Positions 8,390-16,963 of a stretch of DNA of 64,000 nt are shown one piece after another (within the stretch, counting starts at the first letter, position 1; every line of letters starts with the position of its first letter). Origin of the DNA: Metallosphaera yellowstonensis MK1 (lineage in GTDB: Archaea > Thermoproteota > Thermoprotei_A > Sulfolobales > Sulfolobaceae). The stretch is taken from assembly GCF_000243315.1 (NCBI RefSeq), contig NZ_JH597768.1:265467-329466 (forward strand). Reading direction: 5' to 3'. A program made the translations under genes and the position numbers. The notes beneath the pieces were generated by a model, which did no database searches, had not been told where the DNA came from, and was given only the letters and a program-made list of their open reading frames with translations.

Positions 8390-9248
8390 CGTTGTTGGGA
8401 GTTATAACGTAGACCTCACCCTTAAGGTGAGTAAGTTCCCAATTCCTGGTGAGACCGTTTTCGTGGACGAGTTCATGACTGGACATGGAGGTAAAGGATC
8501 CAACCAGGCAGTCTCAGCTGCGCGATTAAGAAGTAAAGTCAAGTTTGTGGGGGCCGTGGGGAGAGACCATCATGGCGACAGGGCCATGGAATTCCTGAAA
8601 GAGGAGGGAGTTGATACTAGATGCGTGAAAAGAAAGGATGCCCCAACGGGGACAGCATATATAATCCTTGATGGAAATGGGGAGACCATCATAATGGTCA
8701 ACAGAGGGGCCAATTATCTCTTGGCCCCTAACGACATCGAAGGATGCATGGACGGAGATATTCTGCTAACTCAGATGGAGATCAGAGAAGAAGTGGTGAA
8801 GACGGCCCTCTCTACCTTCCCTGGGCTTAGAATACTCAACCCAGCTCCGGCCGTGATAACCGACCAAAACCTTCTCAGCTACGTGGATATCCTTACCCCC
8901 AACGAAGTGGAGTTCAAGGAGATAAGTAACTCAGATGATTTGAGCCACGGAGCTGAAGTCCTCCTGAAAAGGGTAAAAAAGGCAATCATAGTAACTCTCG
9001 GGGAACACGGAGCCGTGATCTTCACTAAACACAGGAGTGTAAGGATACCAGCCCCCAAAGTTGATGCGATCGACACCACGGGAGCGGGCGACGTGTTTAA
9101 CGCCGCCTTGGCCGTTTTTCTGGAGAAGGGTTACGACATAGAAGAGGCGGTGGAAAAGGCAAACATTATAGCTGCTGCATCTGTGAAAACTTATGGAGCC
9201 CTCGGTCCAAGGTGGGAAGAGGTTGAGGACCTCCTCAAGGAGGACTAA
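8382..9248 (+). CDS. PfkB-family carbohydrate/nucleoside kinase (ribokinase-like)
   Basis: 288 residues with both PfkB signatures: GHGGKGSNQAVSAARL at 34-49 (sugar binding) and DTTGAGDVFNAAL near 229-241, which carries the catalytic Asp and anion hole. The opening [23 protein letters not shown] is closest to ribokinase. It phosphorylates a sugar or nucleoside with ATP; the exact substrate is uncertain, and nucleoside kinases of this family are known in archaea. The TTG start overlaps the thiD stop. Confidence 0.85.
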   Translation: MINVVGSYNVDLTLKVSKFPIPGETVFVDEFMTGHGGKGSNQAVSAARLRSKVKFVGAVGRDHHGDRAMEFLKEEGVDTRCVKRKDAPTGTAYIILDGNGETIIMVNRGANYLLAPNDIEGCMDGDILLTQMEIREEVVKTALSTFPGLRILNPAPAVITDQNLLSYVDILTPNEVEFKEISNSDDLSHGAEVLLKRVKKAIIVTLGEHGAVIFTKHRSVRIPAPKVDAIDTTGAGDVFNAALAVFLEKGYDIEEAVEKANIIAAASVKTYGALGPRWEEVEDLLKED

Positions 9249-9308
9249 GGAAATGAAGGGCTGTCCAGGGCTCTGTGACCTTCAGGACGTTGAGGAAAGG
9301 GGAGACAT

Positions 9309-9998
9309 TTGAGAGTCATTCTACTGGGAACGGGAGCTGGGAGCACGGTTGGGAGCAGCAGGTTCAAATCGGGAGTGTTGGTTGAGAGCGGAGAGGACAA
9401 AGTACTGTTGGATTTCGGCTCTGGGGTAAGTATGCGATTGGAGGACATGAACAAGATTCCACGCGCAGTTTTCATCACTCATCTGCACGTAGATCACTTC
9501 TCTGGGATTTTCGATCATTTAGTACAGAGGGCGATTCAAGGTCTTCCAGATATAAGGGTTTATTCTCCCCCGGGTTTTCTGGAGGTACTCTCAAGCTACA
9601 AGAGAGCTGGAAATCAGATATCGGCAGAGGTTAGAGAGGACGGACTTCCCCAGGGAGGTGAGGGAGAGTTGGAGGTCTACTCCGTGGGAGCTTGTCACAA
9701 AATCTACGCTGTCTCATACATCATCACCGATGGGAGAAAGAGGATCCTATACTCTGGGGACACGTCAGAACCGTGTGAGGATGTGTTGAGGGAGTCTAGA
9801 AAGGTAGACTTGGTAATACACGAAGCTAGCTGTCTGGAGAACTGCAAGCAATGGGGTCACACGTCTTTGAAGGAAGTATTGGAAATGTTCAATAAACCCG
9901 TGATCACTCACATACCTGCACAGCTTTCTAAGAAATTTGAAGAGTTGACTGGAGACAGGGGTATACTAGCGAAGGACGGGTTGGTCATAGATGTGTAG
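9309..9998 (+). CDS. MBL-fold metal-dependent hydrolase (RNase Z-like)
   Basis: 229 residues of the metallo-beta-lactamase fold: LLGTGAGSTVGSSRFKSG at the start, LLDFGSG, the metal site THLHVDHFSG (56-65), and later YSGDTSEPC and VIHEASC with further metal ligands. The arrangement resembles RNase Z/ElaC or phosphodiesterase-like members, but the length (usual RNase Z about 300) and missing exosite make tRNA processing doubtful. A TTG start follows a purine-rich stretch (GGAAAGGGGAG). Its end overlaps the next gene by 8 nt. Confidence 0.8.
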   Translation: MRVILLGTGAGSTVGSSRFKSGVLVESGEDKVLLDFGSGVSMRLEDMNKIPRAVFITHLHVDHFSGIFDHLVQRAIQGLPDIRVYSPPGFLEVLSSYKRAGNQISAEVREDGLPQGGEGELEVYSVGACHKIYAVSYIITDGRKRILYSGDTSEPCEDVLRESRKVDLVIHEASCLENCKQWGHTSLKEVLEMFNKPVITHIPAQLSKKFEELTGDRGILAKDGLVIDV

Positions 9999-10698
9999 GT
10001 TCGTAGCTTTCAGAGCTGAGGGAGAGGTGGATCCAAACGTCCTCGAATCCCTGATTAAGGCCTCTGATAAGGATCCCTATTCCAGTTTCGGATCCCATCC
10101 TGACGGTTGGGGATTCGTGATCTATTTTAGGGACGATGGATGGTCTAAAATTTATTATACTTCTCGGAAACCTATTTTCAAGGACCCCAACGTAAAATTC
10201 CTGAGTTCCATAAGGGGGGACGAGCTAGTAGGAATTATTCACGCCCGGAGAAGCTCTAAAAAGTTCCTGTTGGGTCCGTCCCACGCCCACCCCTATTTCC
10301 TCAGGGCGGGGCCCTATGAACTCTTCCTAGCCCACAACGGATCCATTAGTAGAGTTGGATTCACCGAACCCAATCTCCCATATACCGACAGTTTCGTCAT
10401 GCTTATGGAGGTGGCCAAGAGAGTTCAAGAAGGAATGGATCCAGTCGAGTCATACTCCAGGGTAACCAAGGAGTTAAGACAATGGAGTACCAGCCTCAAC
10501 TCTTCGCTCCTATTTTACGGGGAGGGAGTGGGCCCCAGCCTATATGTTTACTATTACTATAACAAGGAAAAGATGAGGGAGAAGGAGGAGTACTACAGAC
10601 TCTACAGGAGTGGGGGATATATTTTCTCATCCTCAGTTAATTATTACTTAAGAGGTATTGGGAGGGAGTTACCTTACGATGAACTGACCGAATTGTAA
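9991..10698 (+). CDS. Class II glutamine amidotransferase domain protein
   Basis: 235 residues starting MCRFVAF, with Cys2 as the N-terminal nucleophile once Met is removed. HPDGWGFVIY, HARRSS and LAHNGSI match the class II (Ntn) amidotransferase core of the YafJ/GAT-only type. These proteins hydrolyse glutamine or a related amide; no synthetase domain is attached. It ends a chain of four overlapping or close genes (7196-10698), suggesting shared expression, though I cannot name the pathway. Confidence 0.82.
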   Translation: MCRFVAFRAEGEVDPNVLESLIKASDKDPYSSFGSHPDGWGFVIYFRDDGWSKIYYTSRKPIFKDPNVKFLSSIRGDELVGIIHARRSSKKFLLGPSHAHPYFLRAGPYELFLAHNGSISRVGFTEPNLPYTDSFVMLMEVAKRVQEGMDPVESYSRVTKELRQWSTSLNSSLLFYGEGVGPSLYVYYYYNKEKMREKEEYYRLYRSGGYIFSSSVNYYLRGIGRELPYDELTEL

Positions 10699-10985
10699 TA
10701 GAATTTCATTTTTCCCTTTGAGCTAATCTCCTGGTAAGGAAAGTCAGGGGCATTCAGGTCTCCATTGCAATTTCATTTTGTTTCAGTAGCTTAAGCGTAA
10801 TAATTGATCATACGTGGTCGGGGCGACTTCTTCTCTGCCTCATTGACGTGGCAGGTTACATTCAACTAATCCTACATAGAATTAGCCTAATTTAAGAGAG
10901 ATATTAGAATTCGCAATGGAGCCCTGAATGGCCTGGAAGTCACCTCAACCTCCTCTTTTATAAGGTCAGTGGAGAATCATATTAT
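10699..10985. other. Non-coding leader region upstream of the mini TnpB-like gene
   Basis: 287 bases with no open frame of note. Apart from the TATA box at its end I see no classic hairpin of an IS end and no tRNA. It would be the place to look for a separately encoded guide RNA if the following nuclease uses one, since only 37 nt lie downstream of that gene. Confidence 0.4.
10955..10964 (+). promoter_or_regulatory. TATA box of the TnpB-like gene
   Basis: CTTTTATAAG matches the archaeal TATA consensus closely and is centred 26 nt before the ATG at 10986. This predicts a leaderless, independently expressed transcript, which is unlike a passive transposon relic. Confidence 0.65.
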
Positions 10986-11816
10986 ATGAAAGAGCGACTA
11001 ATAGAGGCTAAGATAGTAGACTTCGGAAAACTCAAGGAAATTTACAGTGACATAGTCTATTACATCCAATACACTAAAGCATTAGAGAGAACTGGAGCCA
11101 AGGAGAAGCCCAATCCTCCCCCCTCACTTAGGGGACTCAGTTTACTATATAGTAAGCTTAGGATAGGACCGTTGAAGGTGGTGAACACGGGGAACCTCTT
11201 TAAACTGGAGAAAGTTGACGCCAAAGTCTCCTCAGATCAAGGAGGACAACCGGCCTATGCCATAGTGGACTTCTCCGATGGAATTAAGGTCTATTTGGCT
11301 TACGTGACTGAGGATCCAATAGTAGGAGTTGACCTGGGAATAAGACACCTCTTCACAGTAGTTGCCATACTGGACGGTGGAAAGGTCTTCAGGACCAAAT
11401 ACATAGGGAATGGATCACTGATTGAAACGTTCACGAAATACATGGGGGAGGGGCAGGGATTATCCTATATCGCCGAGATCAGGAGTAAGGTGAGAGGAGC
11501 TGTAAAGGAATTAGCTGACTTCATGGAGGAGGTGAGTCCCAAGGTGGTGGCGCTGGAGGATCTGAGGTATTATGAAGCTAGAATAGGGAAAGGATTGAGA
11601 TTGGTTGAAGACCTCTTGGAAAAGGAGTTCATAGAGAGGGGAATAAGGTTCAAGAGGCTCGACCCACATAACACTTCCAGGATATGTTCCAGATGCGGTT
11701 ACAAGAAGGGTGAAATTTTAGGCTCAATCTTCGTTTGCCCTGCGTGTGGTTATAAGGTGGACAGGGACTTCAACGCTGCATACAACCTCGCCATGAAATG
11801 CTATTACACCTGCTAG
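10986..11816 (+). CDS. Short stand-alone TnpB-like RuvC nuclease
   Basis: 276 residues. The RuvC core looks complete: motif I VGVDLGIR (D116), motif II VALEDLR (E191), a four-Cys zinc ribbon (C234, C237, C251, C254) and motif III DRDFNAAYN (D261). TnpB is normally about 400 residues with some 180 before motif I; here only 112 precede it and the stretch between motif II and the ribbon is also short. No tnpA, no terminal hairpins and no 3' guide-RNA region are seen; the next gene's TATA box begins 5 nt after the stop. It has its own strong TATA box. It may be a domesticated TnpB descendant; activity is unproven. Confidence 0.85.
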   Translation: MKERLIEAKIVDFGKLKEIYSDIVYYIQYTKALERTGAKEKPNPPPSLRGLSLLYSKLRIGPLKVVNTGNLFKLEKVDAKVSSDQGGQPAYAIVDFSDGIKVYLAYVTEDPIVGVDLGIRHLFTVVAILDGGKVFRTKYIGNGSLIETFTKYMGEGQGLSYIAEIRSKVRGAVKELADFMEEVSPKVVALEDLRYYEARIGKGLRLVEDLLEKEFIERGIRFKRLDPHNTSRICSRCGYKKGEILGSIFVCPACGYKVDRDFNAAYNLAMKCYYTC

Positions 11817-11821
11817 CTTAG

Positions 11822-11829
11822 TTTTTTAT
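11822..11829 (+). promoter_or_regulatory. TATA box of the M24 peptidase gene
   Basis: TTTTTTAT lies about 28 nt before the ATG at 11854, directly after the stop of the TnpB-like gene. It indicates a separate promoter with a leaderless message. Confidence 0.55.
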
Positions 11830-11853
11830 GAGAAGTCTGGGAACAGTTTTACT

Positions 11854-12915
11854 ATGAATTATGAAGTGAGGATGAAACGTCTCAAGGAGATGATGTCGCA
11901 GAGGCGTATTGACGCAGTGATCCTGGGGCCCACTAGTAACATGTTCTATCTCACTGGGTTCAGGGAGGAACAGATGGAGAGACCACTCCTACTGGTTGTG
12001 GGTGAAGAGGACTTTGTCTTAGCTCCCAAGATATATGAGGAACAGCTCTCAACCGTGGGGTTGGAGATTCGATCCTACAGGGATGGGGAAGATCCTTACT
12101 CACTCATGAGACTTAAAAAGGGATCGTCCATAGCCATAGATGATCAACTGTGGTCACTATTTCTCGTCGAGATCCTCAATAGATTTCTACCCTCCAACAT
12201 CAGTCCTGCCTCCGTAATAATGAAGGAGTTGAGAGAGGTGAAGGACGAAGAGGAGATAAGGGCCTTGAGGAGCGGGTTGTCAATAGCCGAGAAGTCCTTC
12301 TTGGAGTTCACGGATAAGGTCAAGGAGGGAGAGAACGAGTGCAGATTAGCCAGAGAATTGGAATGGTTGTTCATTGAGAATGGTGCTGAGGGGACTTCGT
12401 TCAGTCCCATCCTGACTTCCGGACCCAACACCTCAATGCCTCACCTGAGATGCACCTCCAGAAAAGTAAAGAGGGGGGATGTTATAATAGCAGATTTTGG
12501 AATAAAATTTAAAGGTTATTCCACAGATACGACGCGTGTGTTGACTTTAGGTCCTCCTTCTGAGGATGTCAAACGCATCTGGTCCATAGTGGTTGAGGCC
12601 ATAGCAGAAGCTGAGAGCTCGACGTTAGGATCAACGGGCAAGGACATAGACTGGAGGGCCCGAAAGGTGATATCTTCCAAGGGATTCGGGGAAAATTTCA
12701 TTCATAGAACCGGTCACGGTATAGGAATAGACGTACATGAGGATCCCTACATAGCTCCTGATAACTTGGTTGAGGTGAAGAGAGGTAGCACGTTCACCAT
12801 AGAGCCTGGAATATACCTTCCTGGAAAGTTTGGAATCAGGGTCGAGGAAATGGCAGTCATGAGGGACAAGGTAGAGATTCTCACCCAGTTGAGCAGGGAG
12901 ATCTTCACAGTTTGA
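11854..12915 (+). CDS. pepQ: M24-family Xaa-Pro peptidase (creatinase fold)
   Basis: 353 residues. An N-terminal creatinase-like domain (LGPTSNMFYLTGF near 28-40) precedes the pita-bread catalytic domain with its five metal ligands: IADFGIKFKGYSTDTTR (two Asp), HRTGHGIGIDVHEDP (His), TIEPGIY (Glu) and GIRVEEMAV (Glu). It cleaves Xaa-Pro bonds in peptides in the cytoplasm. The 3' end overlaps the convergent aminotransferase gene by 11 nt. Confidence 0.9.
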   Translation: MNYEVRMKRLKEMMSQRRIDAVILGPTSNMFYLTGFREEQMERPLLLVVGEEDFVLAPKIYEEQLSTVGLEIRSYRDGEDPYSLMRLKKGSSIAIDDQLWSLFLVEILNRFLPSNISPASVIMKELREVKDEEEIRALRSGLSIAEKSFLEFTDKVKEGENECRLARELEWLFIENGAEGTSFSPILTSGPNTSMPHLRCTSRKVKRGDVIIADFGIKFKGYSTDTTRVLTLGPPSEDVKRIWSIVVEAIAEAESSTLGSTGKDIDWRARKVISSKGFGENFIHRTGHGIGIDVHEDPYIAPDNLVEVKRGSTFTIEPGIYLPGKFGIRVEEMAVMRDKVEILTQLSREIFTV

Positions 12916-14050
12916 CGTCAAGAACCGATCTCTTCAAGATTGTCACACCCTCCTTGATCTCCTCCGCAGTAGGGATAGTAACGCTCAGCCGAGCCATGGT
13001 ATCTCCCCCACGTAGGAAGAAGGCCTTAGCTTTCACAAAGCTCAGCCCGTCCTTTGTGGCTACCTCGAAAACTCTCTCAGCATCGGTTCTTAAGTCCACC
13101 AGTGCAAAGAAGCCGCATTTAGGTGGATTGAACTTGAAGATACCAGCGTCATCCAGGGACTCGGTGAGAATCTTCATCTTCTCTGAATAATGCATCGCGA
13201 GAGTAGTCATCCTTTTTGAAACTAGACCTCTCCTGAGGAGGTTAGCTACTACGTACTGATTTATAGTAGAGGTGGAGAAGTCCAATTGCTCCAATAAGCT
13301 GAGCTTCTCTGCGATTTCACCTTTAGCTACTATGAAACCCACCCTCAGCCCCGGGGCAATTATTTTACTGAAGCTACTAACATATATGACCCTCCCCTCT
13401 CTGTCAAACGATTTTATGGGAGGTGGAACGCAACCTGCTATCGGTCTGTAAGGATCGTCCTCAACTACGTAGAAGTCCCTCGCACTGGCCAGCTCCACGA
13501 GTGCTTTTCTTCTTTCGTATGACATATTTACACCAGCCGGATTGTGACAGTTGGGAATCACATATACCAGCTTGGGCCTCACTATCTTCGTTATCCTCTC
13601 CAGGGAACTAACGTCCATTCCCTCAGAGTCTAGATCTATGGGTAGAGTTACGTTCGACCTCAATTTCATTGCCATGAACGTCTCCACAAAGGTAGGGTTT
13701 TCCACGGCAACGACATCGTTGTCCAGAAAGTACTTAGAAATGAGCTCTATGGCATGCTGGGCCCCGCTGGTTACAACTATCTTATCTTCCTTATCGAGAC
13801 TGAGGTTCAGCGATGGAACGAACCTCCTTATCTCTTCTATTAGCTCCGGTTGACCTCCTGCACCTGGATAGAACAGGGACCTGGGTCCTTTCTCCTGAAG
13901 TACCTCCTCATACGCGTTCTTTATCTCCTCAATTGGTATTACTCTAGGATCTGGAGTTCCGCTGGCCATATTTATCCTCACTTTGCCCCCGACGCGAGAG
14001 CCCAACTCCACGGGGGAAAGGTCTATCTCCCTTCCTATCCTCGATACCAT
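12905..14050 (-). CDS. PLP-dependent aminotransferase, class I (2-aminoadipate/aromatic type)
   Basis: 381 residues of aminotransferase fold type I: TSGAQHAIELISKYF, the YVIPNCHNPAGVNMS loop, VEDDPYRPI and the PLP lysine in SSFSKIIAPGLRVGF. The sequence resembles the MocR/LysN-type subgroup, which includes 2-aminoadipate and multi-substrate aminotransferases of thermophiles. It lies just downstream of, and overlaps by 16 nt, an ornithine-cyclodeaminase-like gene, so both may act on the same amino acid. The exact substrate is open. Confidence 0.85.
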   Translation of the reverse strand: MVSRIGREIDLSPVELGSRVGGKVRINMASGTPDPRVIPIEEIKNAYEEVLQEKGPRSLFYPGAGGQPELIEEIRRFVPSLNLSLDKEDKIVVTSGAQHAIELISKYFLDNDVVAVENPTFVETFMAMKLRSNVTLPIDLDSEGMDVSSLERITKIVRPKLVYVIPNCHNPAGVNMSYERRKALVELASARDFYVVEDDPYRPIAGCVPPPIKSFDREGRVIYVSSFSKIIAPGLRVGFIVAKGEIAEKLSLLEQLDFSTSTINQYVVANLLRRGLVSKRMTTLAMHYSEKMKILTESLDDAGIFKFNPPKCGFFALVDLRTDAERVFEVATKDGLSFVKAKAFFLRGGDTMARLSVTIPTAEEIKEGVTILKRSVLDVKL

Positions 14051-15003
14051 CGACCGCTCACCTTTATCTCCTTCCCAAGGCCTCTCTTCCGGGCCAATTC
14101 ATAGAGTTTGCCCATGACAACAACGTCTTCCAGGCCTATGCCTACTGACTTGAAGACGGTGATCCCTGACCTGGGCCTTGGATTTCTCTTTCCGGTAACC
14201 ACCTCGGAGAACTTCACGACCTTATCCCAATCCAGCATGTTCATCTTGTTAGCCAAGATCAGGTCCCCAGCCTCCTCCTTGGCCTGCTGTATGTCCTCCA
14301 CGGAGATGGTCTGTGATGCCCTCAGGACATCAGGGAAGAGTTCAATCCTCTCAGACAAATTGGAACCCATAGCGTTGACGTGAGAGTCTGGCTTCAAGTA
14401 CTCCAACTTAAGGAAAGGAGTTGTGGAAGTGGTAATGGTAACTACGACGTCCGCCATGGAAGCGAGCTCTTTAACCGATGTGGCCATCTTGATCTGAACC
14501 CCCATGGATCTCAGGATTTCTGATGCCTTAGTCTCCCTCTCCTTAGTTCTCGTGTAACCCCACAGTTTCACTCCCTTCATTGCCCAAAAGGCCTCGGCCT
14601 GAGCTATGCCTTGTTTCCCTAAACCTATGATGCCTACCTCTGAGTAGTTCCTCTTCATTAGGTCTGCAGCCAGAACTGAGAGTGCTCCTGTCCTAAGCAA
14701 GGACATCCTGTCAGCCTCAGTTAGCATGAGGAGCTCCCCCTCGGAAGAGAAGAGCAACGAGATGAAGTTTCCCCTGACGTAAGTCTTGAAGCCTATAAAG
14801 CCTTCATAGGCTCCAGCCTGATAAGTGAGGGTAACTCCCGAGAAGGCAGTTCTCACCCTCTTGGTATTCACAGCCTTCTTGTTATCTTCAAGAATGAAGC
14901 CTTCCCTTAGAGCTTCATATGCGTCTCTGAAGCTCAACAACTCATTTACGTTCTCTTCAGTCAGAAAGAGAGTCAATAGAGCCCTCATTTGATTTAGCCC
15001 CAC
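14035..15003 (-). CDS. Ornithine cyclodeaminase / alanine dehydrogenase family protein
   Basis: About 317-322 residues of the mu-crystallin family: LRTGALSVLAADLMKR, a Rossmann VGIIGLGKQGIAQAEAFWAM, VVVTITTSTTPFLK and the NAMGSNLSERIELFPDVL region. Members are NAD(P)-dependent amino-acid dehydrogenases, cyclodeaminases or imine reductases. The GTG at 15003 is possible, but the ATG five codons on (MRALLTLFLTEENV) fits the family start better. It is followed by an overlapping aminotransferase gene and is divergent from a small HTH gene, a candidate local regulator. Confidence 0.83.
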   Translation of the reverse strand: MGLNQMRALLTLFLTEENVNELLSFRDAYEALREGFILEDNKKAVNTKRVRTAFSGVTLTYQAGAYEGFIGFKTYVRGNFISLLFSSEGELLMLTEADRMSLLRTGALSVLAADLMKRNYSEVGIIGLGKQGIAQAEAFWAMKGVKLWGYTRTKERETKASEILRSMGVQIKMATSVKELASMADVVVTITTSTTPFLKLEYLKPDSHVNAMGSNLSERIELFPDVLRASQTISVEDIQQAKEEAGDLILANKMNMLDWDKVVKFSEVVTGKRNPRPRSGITVFKSVGIGLEDVVVMGKLYELARKRGLGKEIKVSGRWYRG

Positions 15004-15005
15004 GT

Positions 15006-15014
15006 CTTAAAAAT
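15006..15014 (+). promoter_or_regulatory. TATA box of the small HTH gene
   Basis: CTTAAAAAT is centred 29 nt before the ATG at 15039, suggesting a leaderless transcript. It shares the 35-nt divergent space with the start of the cyclodeaminase-like gene. Confidence 0.5.
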
Positions 15015-15038
15015 CCACATGTTCACAAGAGTTCTCTT

Positions 15039-15356
15039 ATGGAGCTTACTCCCAGGTTACAAGACATTTTGAACATGGTGAAAAACAAGGGGGAGATGGA
15101 CTTAAGGGAGATCGCCCTGTTCCTGAAGGTTTCTCCGAAGACAGCCAAGGGATACGTGAGGGAATTGGTACGGCTGGGGTACATGGAAATGGACGAAAAC
15201 GGAATCGTGAGACTAGTGGTGAAGAGTGAAGATCCTGTCCAGAAATTGACCAAACTTATGGAGATTCATGAGAGCGAGATCGCCATGCTTAAGAAAAGTC
15301 TCGAGGAGGTCAGGGAGGAACTGATGAAACTTAAGAGAAAACAGAAAGAGAGATGA
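15039..15356 (+). CDS. Winged-HTH regulator with coiled-coil tail
   Basis: 105 residues. Residues 1-55 form a winged helix-turn-helix (LQDILNMVKNKGEMDLREIALFL, then a recognition helix SPKTAKGYVRELVRLGYM). Residues 65-105 are a charged amphipathic helix likely to form a coiled-coil dimer. It is divergently placed against the cyclodeaminase-aminotransferase pair and could regulate it or itself. No ligand domain is visible. Confidence 0.75.
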   Translation: MELTPRLQDILNMVKNKGEMDLREIALFLKVSPKTAKGYVRELVRLGYMEMDENGIVRLVVKSEDPVQKLTKLMEIHESEIAMLKKSLEEVREELMKLKRKQKER

Positions 15357-15548
15357 TTCGAAGATTTCAACTCGCTATGTTTTGAGTTCCAATGTCTTCC
15401 TTCATGGGAGTGAAACTACATGGAGCTTACTCCTCTGGACTGGGGAACCCGAGGCTTTGGAGGACAAATTTCACGTAACTTGTCGTCCTTAAGGGTAAGG
15501 TGGAGAGTGTTCGTTCCAGGAAACTCCGTTATCTTTGCCGTAGGGATG

Positions 15549-15803
15549 GTTAGAGGGGTTCGGGCTTCATTGAATTTTCATGAATTTGTATCCAATTCTC
15601 AGCCCTTGAGCTTCACCGGGGTCACGGGGAAACCCGTTACCCCTCCGCCCCCTTAACGGGGTAACCCCAACCCACCTACTCCCAGTGGGAGTGAGAAAGA
15701 GGTGGGGAAACCCGCACATCTTGAGGAAGATATTCAAGGATGCGTTCAGTTGCCTGTCCAGGGTGAACCCACACCTCTCATACCTGAAAGTCCTACCTTT
15801 CGG
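15549..15803 (-). pseudogene. 3' end fragment of an IS607-type tnpB
   Basis: This stretch read on the minus strand is roughly 88-90% identical by eye to the 3' part of the TnpB relic at 56375-56630, including the zinc-ribbon end, the GC-rich tail and the AT-rich element end near 15549. It stops exactly at 15803, where the terminal repeat of a DDE element begins. With the TnpA fragment at 16964-17183 on the same strand it appears to be what remains of one tnpA-tnpB element. Confidence 0.75.
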
Positions 15804-16963
15804 CAGCAGTTATGGGAATCTTAGGGAGGTAATACGAAGAAGTCGGTATTAGCGAGAAGTTTTTATTTTTCGACGTCGTCCTGCTGAAAAGGTGCGGAAA
15901 GGGACCGATCGAGTTGGCTAGGGAGAGGCTGGTCAAGGCGGTCAACAGGCTGGGCGTGGTGAGGAGGAAGGGGAGGAGCAGGAAGGTCGGGTTGGCGCTA
16001 GTCCTCATGGTCCTGGTGGGTGGGAGGGCCAGCGTGAGGAACGCGGCCGAGACGTTCGGGTTGGACTACGCAAACCTGCTGGAGACGTTGGGAGAACTCG
16101 ACGACGCGTGGAGGGACTACCTGGAGGTCCTGTCAGACTGGTGAAGGGTCGGGTGGCCGTCATCATAGACGACACCGTGGACCACAACGCTCCAGGGGGA
16201 AGGACGTGAGCCCCTGAGAACTACTGGACCTACTGCCACACCCACGGGAGGTTCGAGAGGGGCGTGCAGCTCCTCACGGTCGCCGTAGTGGACCTAGGGC
16301 AGGACGTTCATGGTGGGGCTTTCCCCTACGCCGTGAGGAAGATGTTGGATTTGGGGATGGTCGCCGAGTTCAAGACCAAGATCGAGGTGGCGAGATGTTG
16401 GACGTGCTCAAGGAGCGCTTCCGGTAGCCAGGGTCGTCTTCGACCCCAGTACTGTCCGAGAAGCTCGTGAGGGACAACGTGGTGTCTGAGCCAAGTCCAA
16501 CCGAGCTCAGGGTCGAGTCGGTCCAGGGGACCCTCGAGGAGGTGGAGGGACACCTCCGAGTGGGAGACCCTCGGAGTCTACTACGCCGACCTGACCCTGG
16601 GAGGCCGACCCATTACGGTAAAGTTGCTAGTCCGGGAATATAAACGTGACTCTGGGACACAGGCCAGGTGCCTCTACACCACCGACCTCTCGCTCAGCGA
16701 GGAAGTCGAGGAGGCCTGGAGGATGAGGTGGGAGATCGAGGACCTCCAAGGGACGTCAAGGCCCTGGGACTCCTCGTTCTGGAGGAGGGAGAGGCTTCAG
16801 GGGTACCTCACGATCTTCACCATCAGCAACGTCGTCAGGGAGCTGGTGGGGGAGCTGAACCTTAGGAGCGTGGAGGCGTTCCTCAGGTTCGTTGAACGTC
16901 ATTTAGGCGGACCGCCGGGGCTGATGAAAATCTTTAAGTTACGTTAACGTCCCATAACTGCTG
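15804..16963. mobile_element. DDE-type insertion sequence with 14-bp terminal inverted repeats
   Basis: The left end CAGCAGTTATGGGA (15804-15817) and its exact complement (16950-16963) bracket about 1,160 bp of sequence richer in G+C than its surroundings. Inside is a broken transposase. The element sits between the tnpB end (15803) and the tnpA start (16964) of an IS607-type element, so it inserted into that element and the middle was lost. No target duplication can be recognised, as expected if flanks were deleted. The same terminal repeat recurs in two 60-bp elements at 50855-51018. Confidence 0.85.
15842..16947 (+). pseudogene. Decayed DDE transposase
   Basis: Fragments in different frames line up as one transposase: ERLVKAVNRLGVVRRKGRSRKVGLALVLM... 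up to a stop at about 16144; then VAVIIDDTVDHNAPGG (a likely first catalytic Asp region) after a frame change and another stop near 16207; then ERGVQLLTVAVVDL; finally EEVEEAWRMRWEIEDLQG ending at 16947 close to the right terminal repeat. At least three frame disruptions make it non-functional. The DDE fold is inferred from these fragments; I cannot name the IS family with confidence. Confidence 0.7.

Noticed and set aside
10721-10760. GGAAAGTC motif resembling the RNase P RNA core
   Set aside because: None of the other conserved RNase P RNA regions can be found nearby.
15039-15433. Repeated 14-mer ATGGAGCTTACTCC at 15039 and 15420
   Set aside because: A few 14-base matches are expected by chance in 64 kb; flanks show no similarity.
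15420-15656. 78-residue plus-strand ORF
   Set aside because: It runs antisense into the tnpB end fragment and has no promoter, family or sensible composition.
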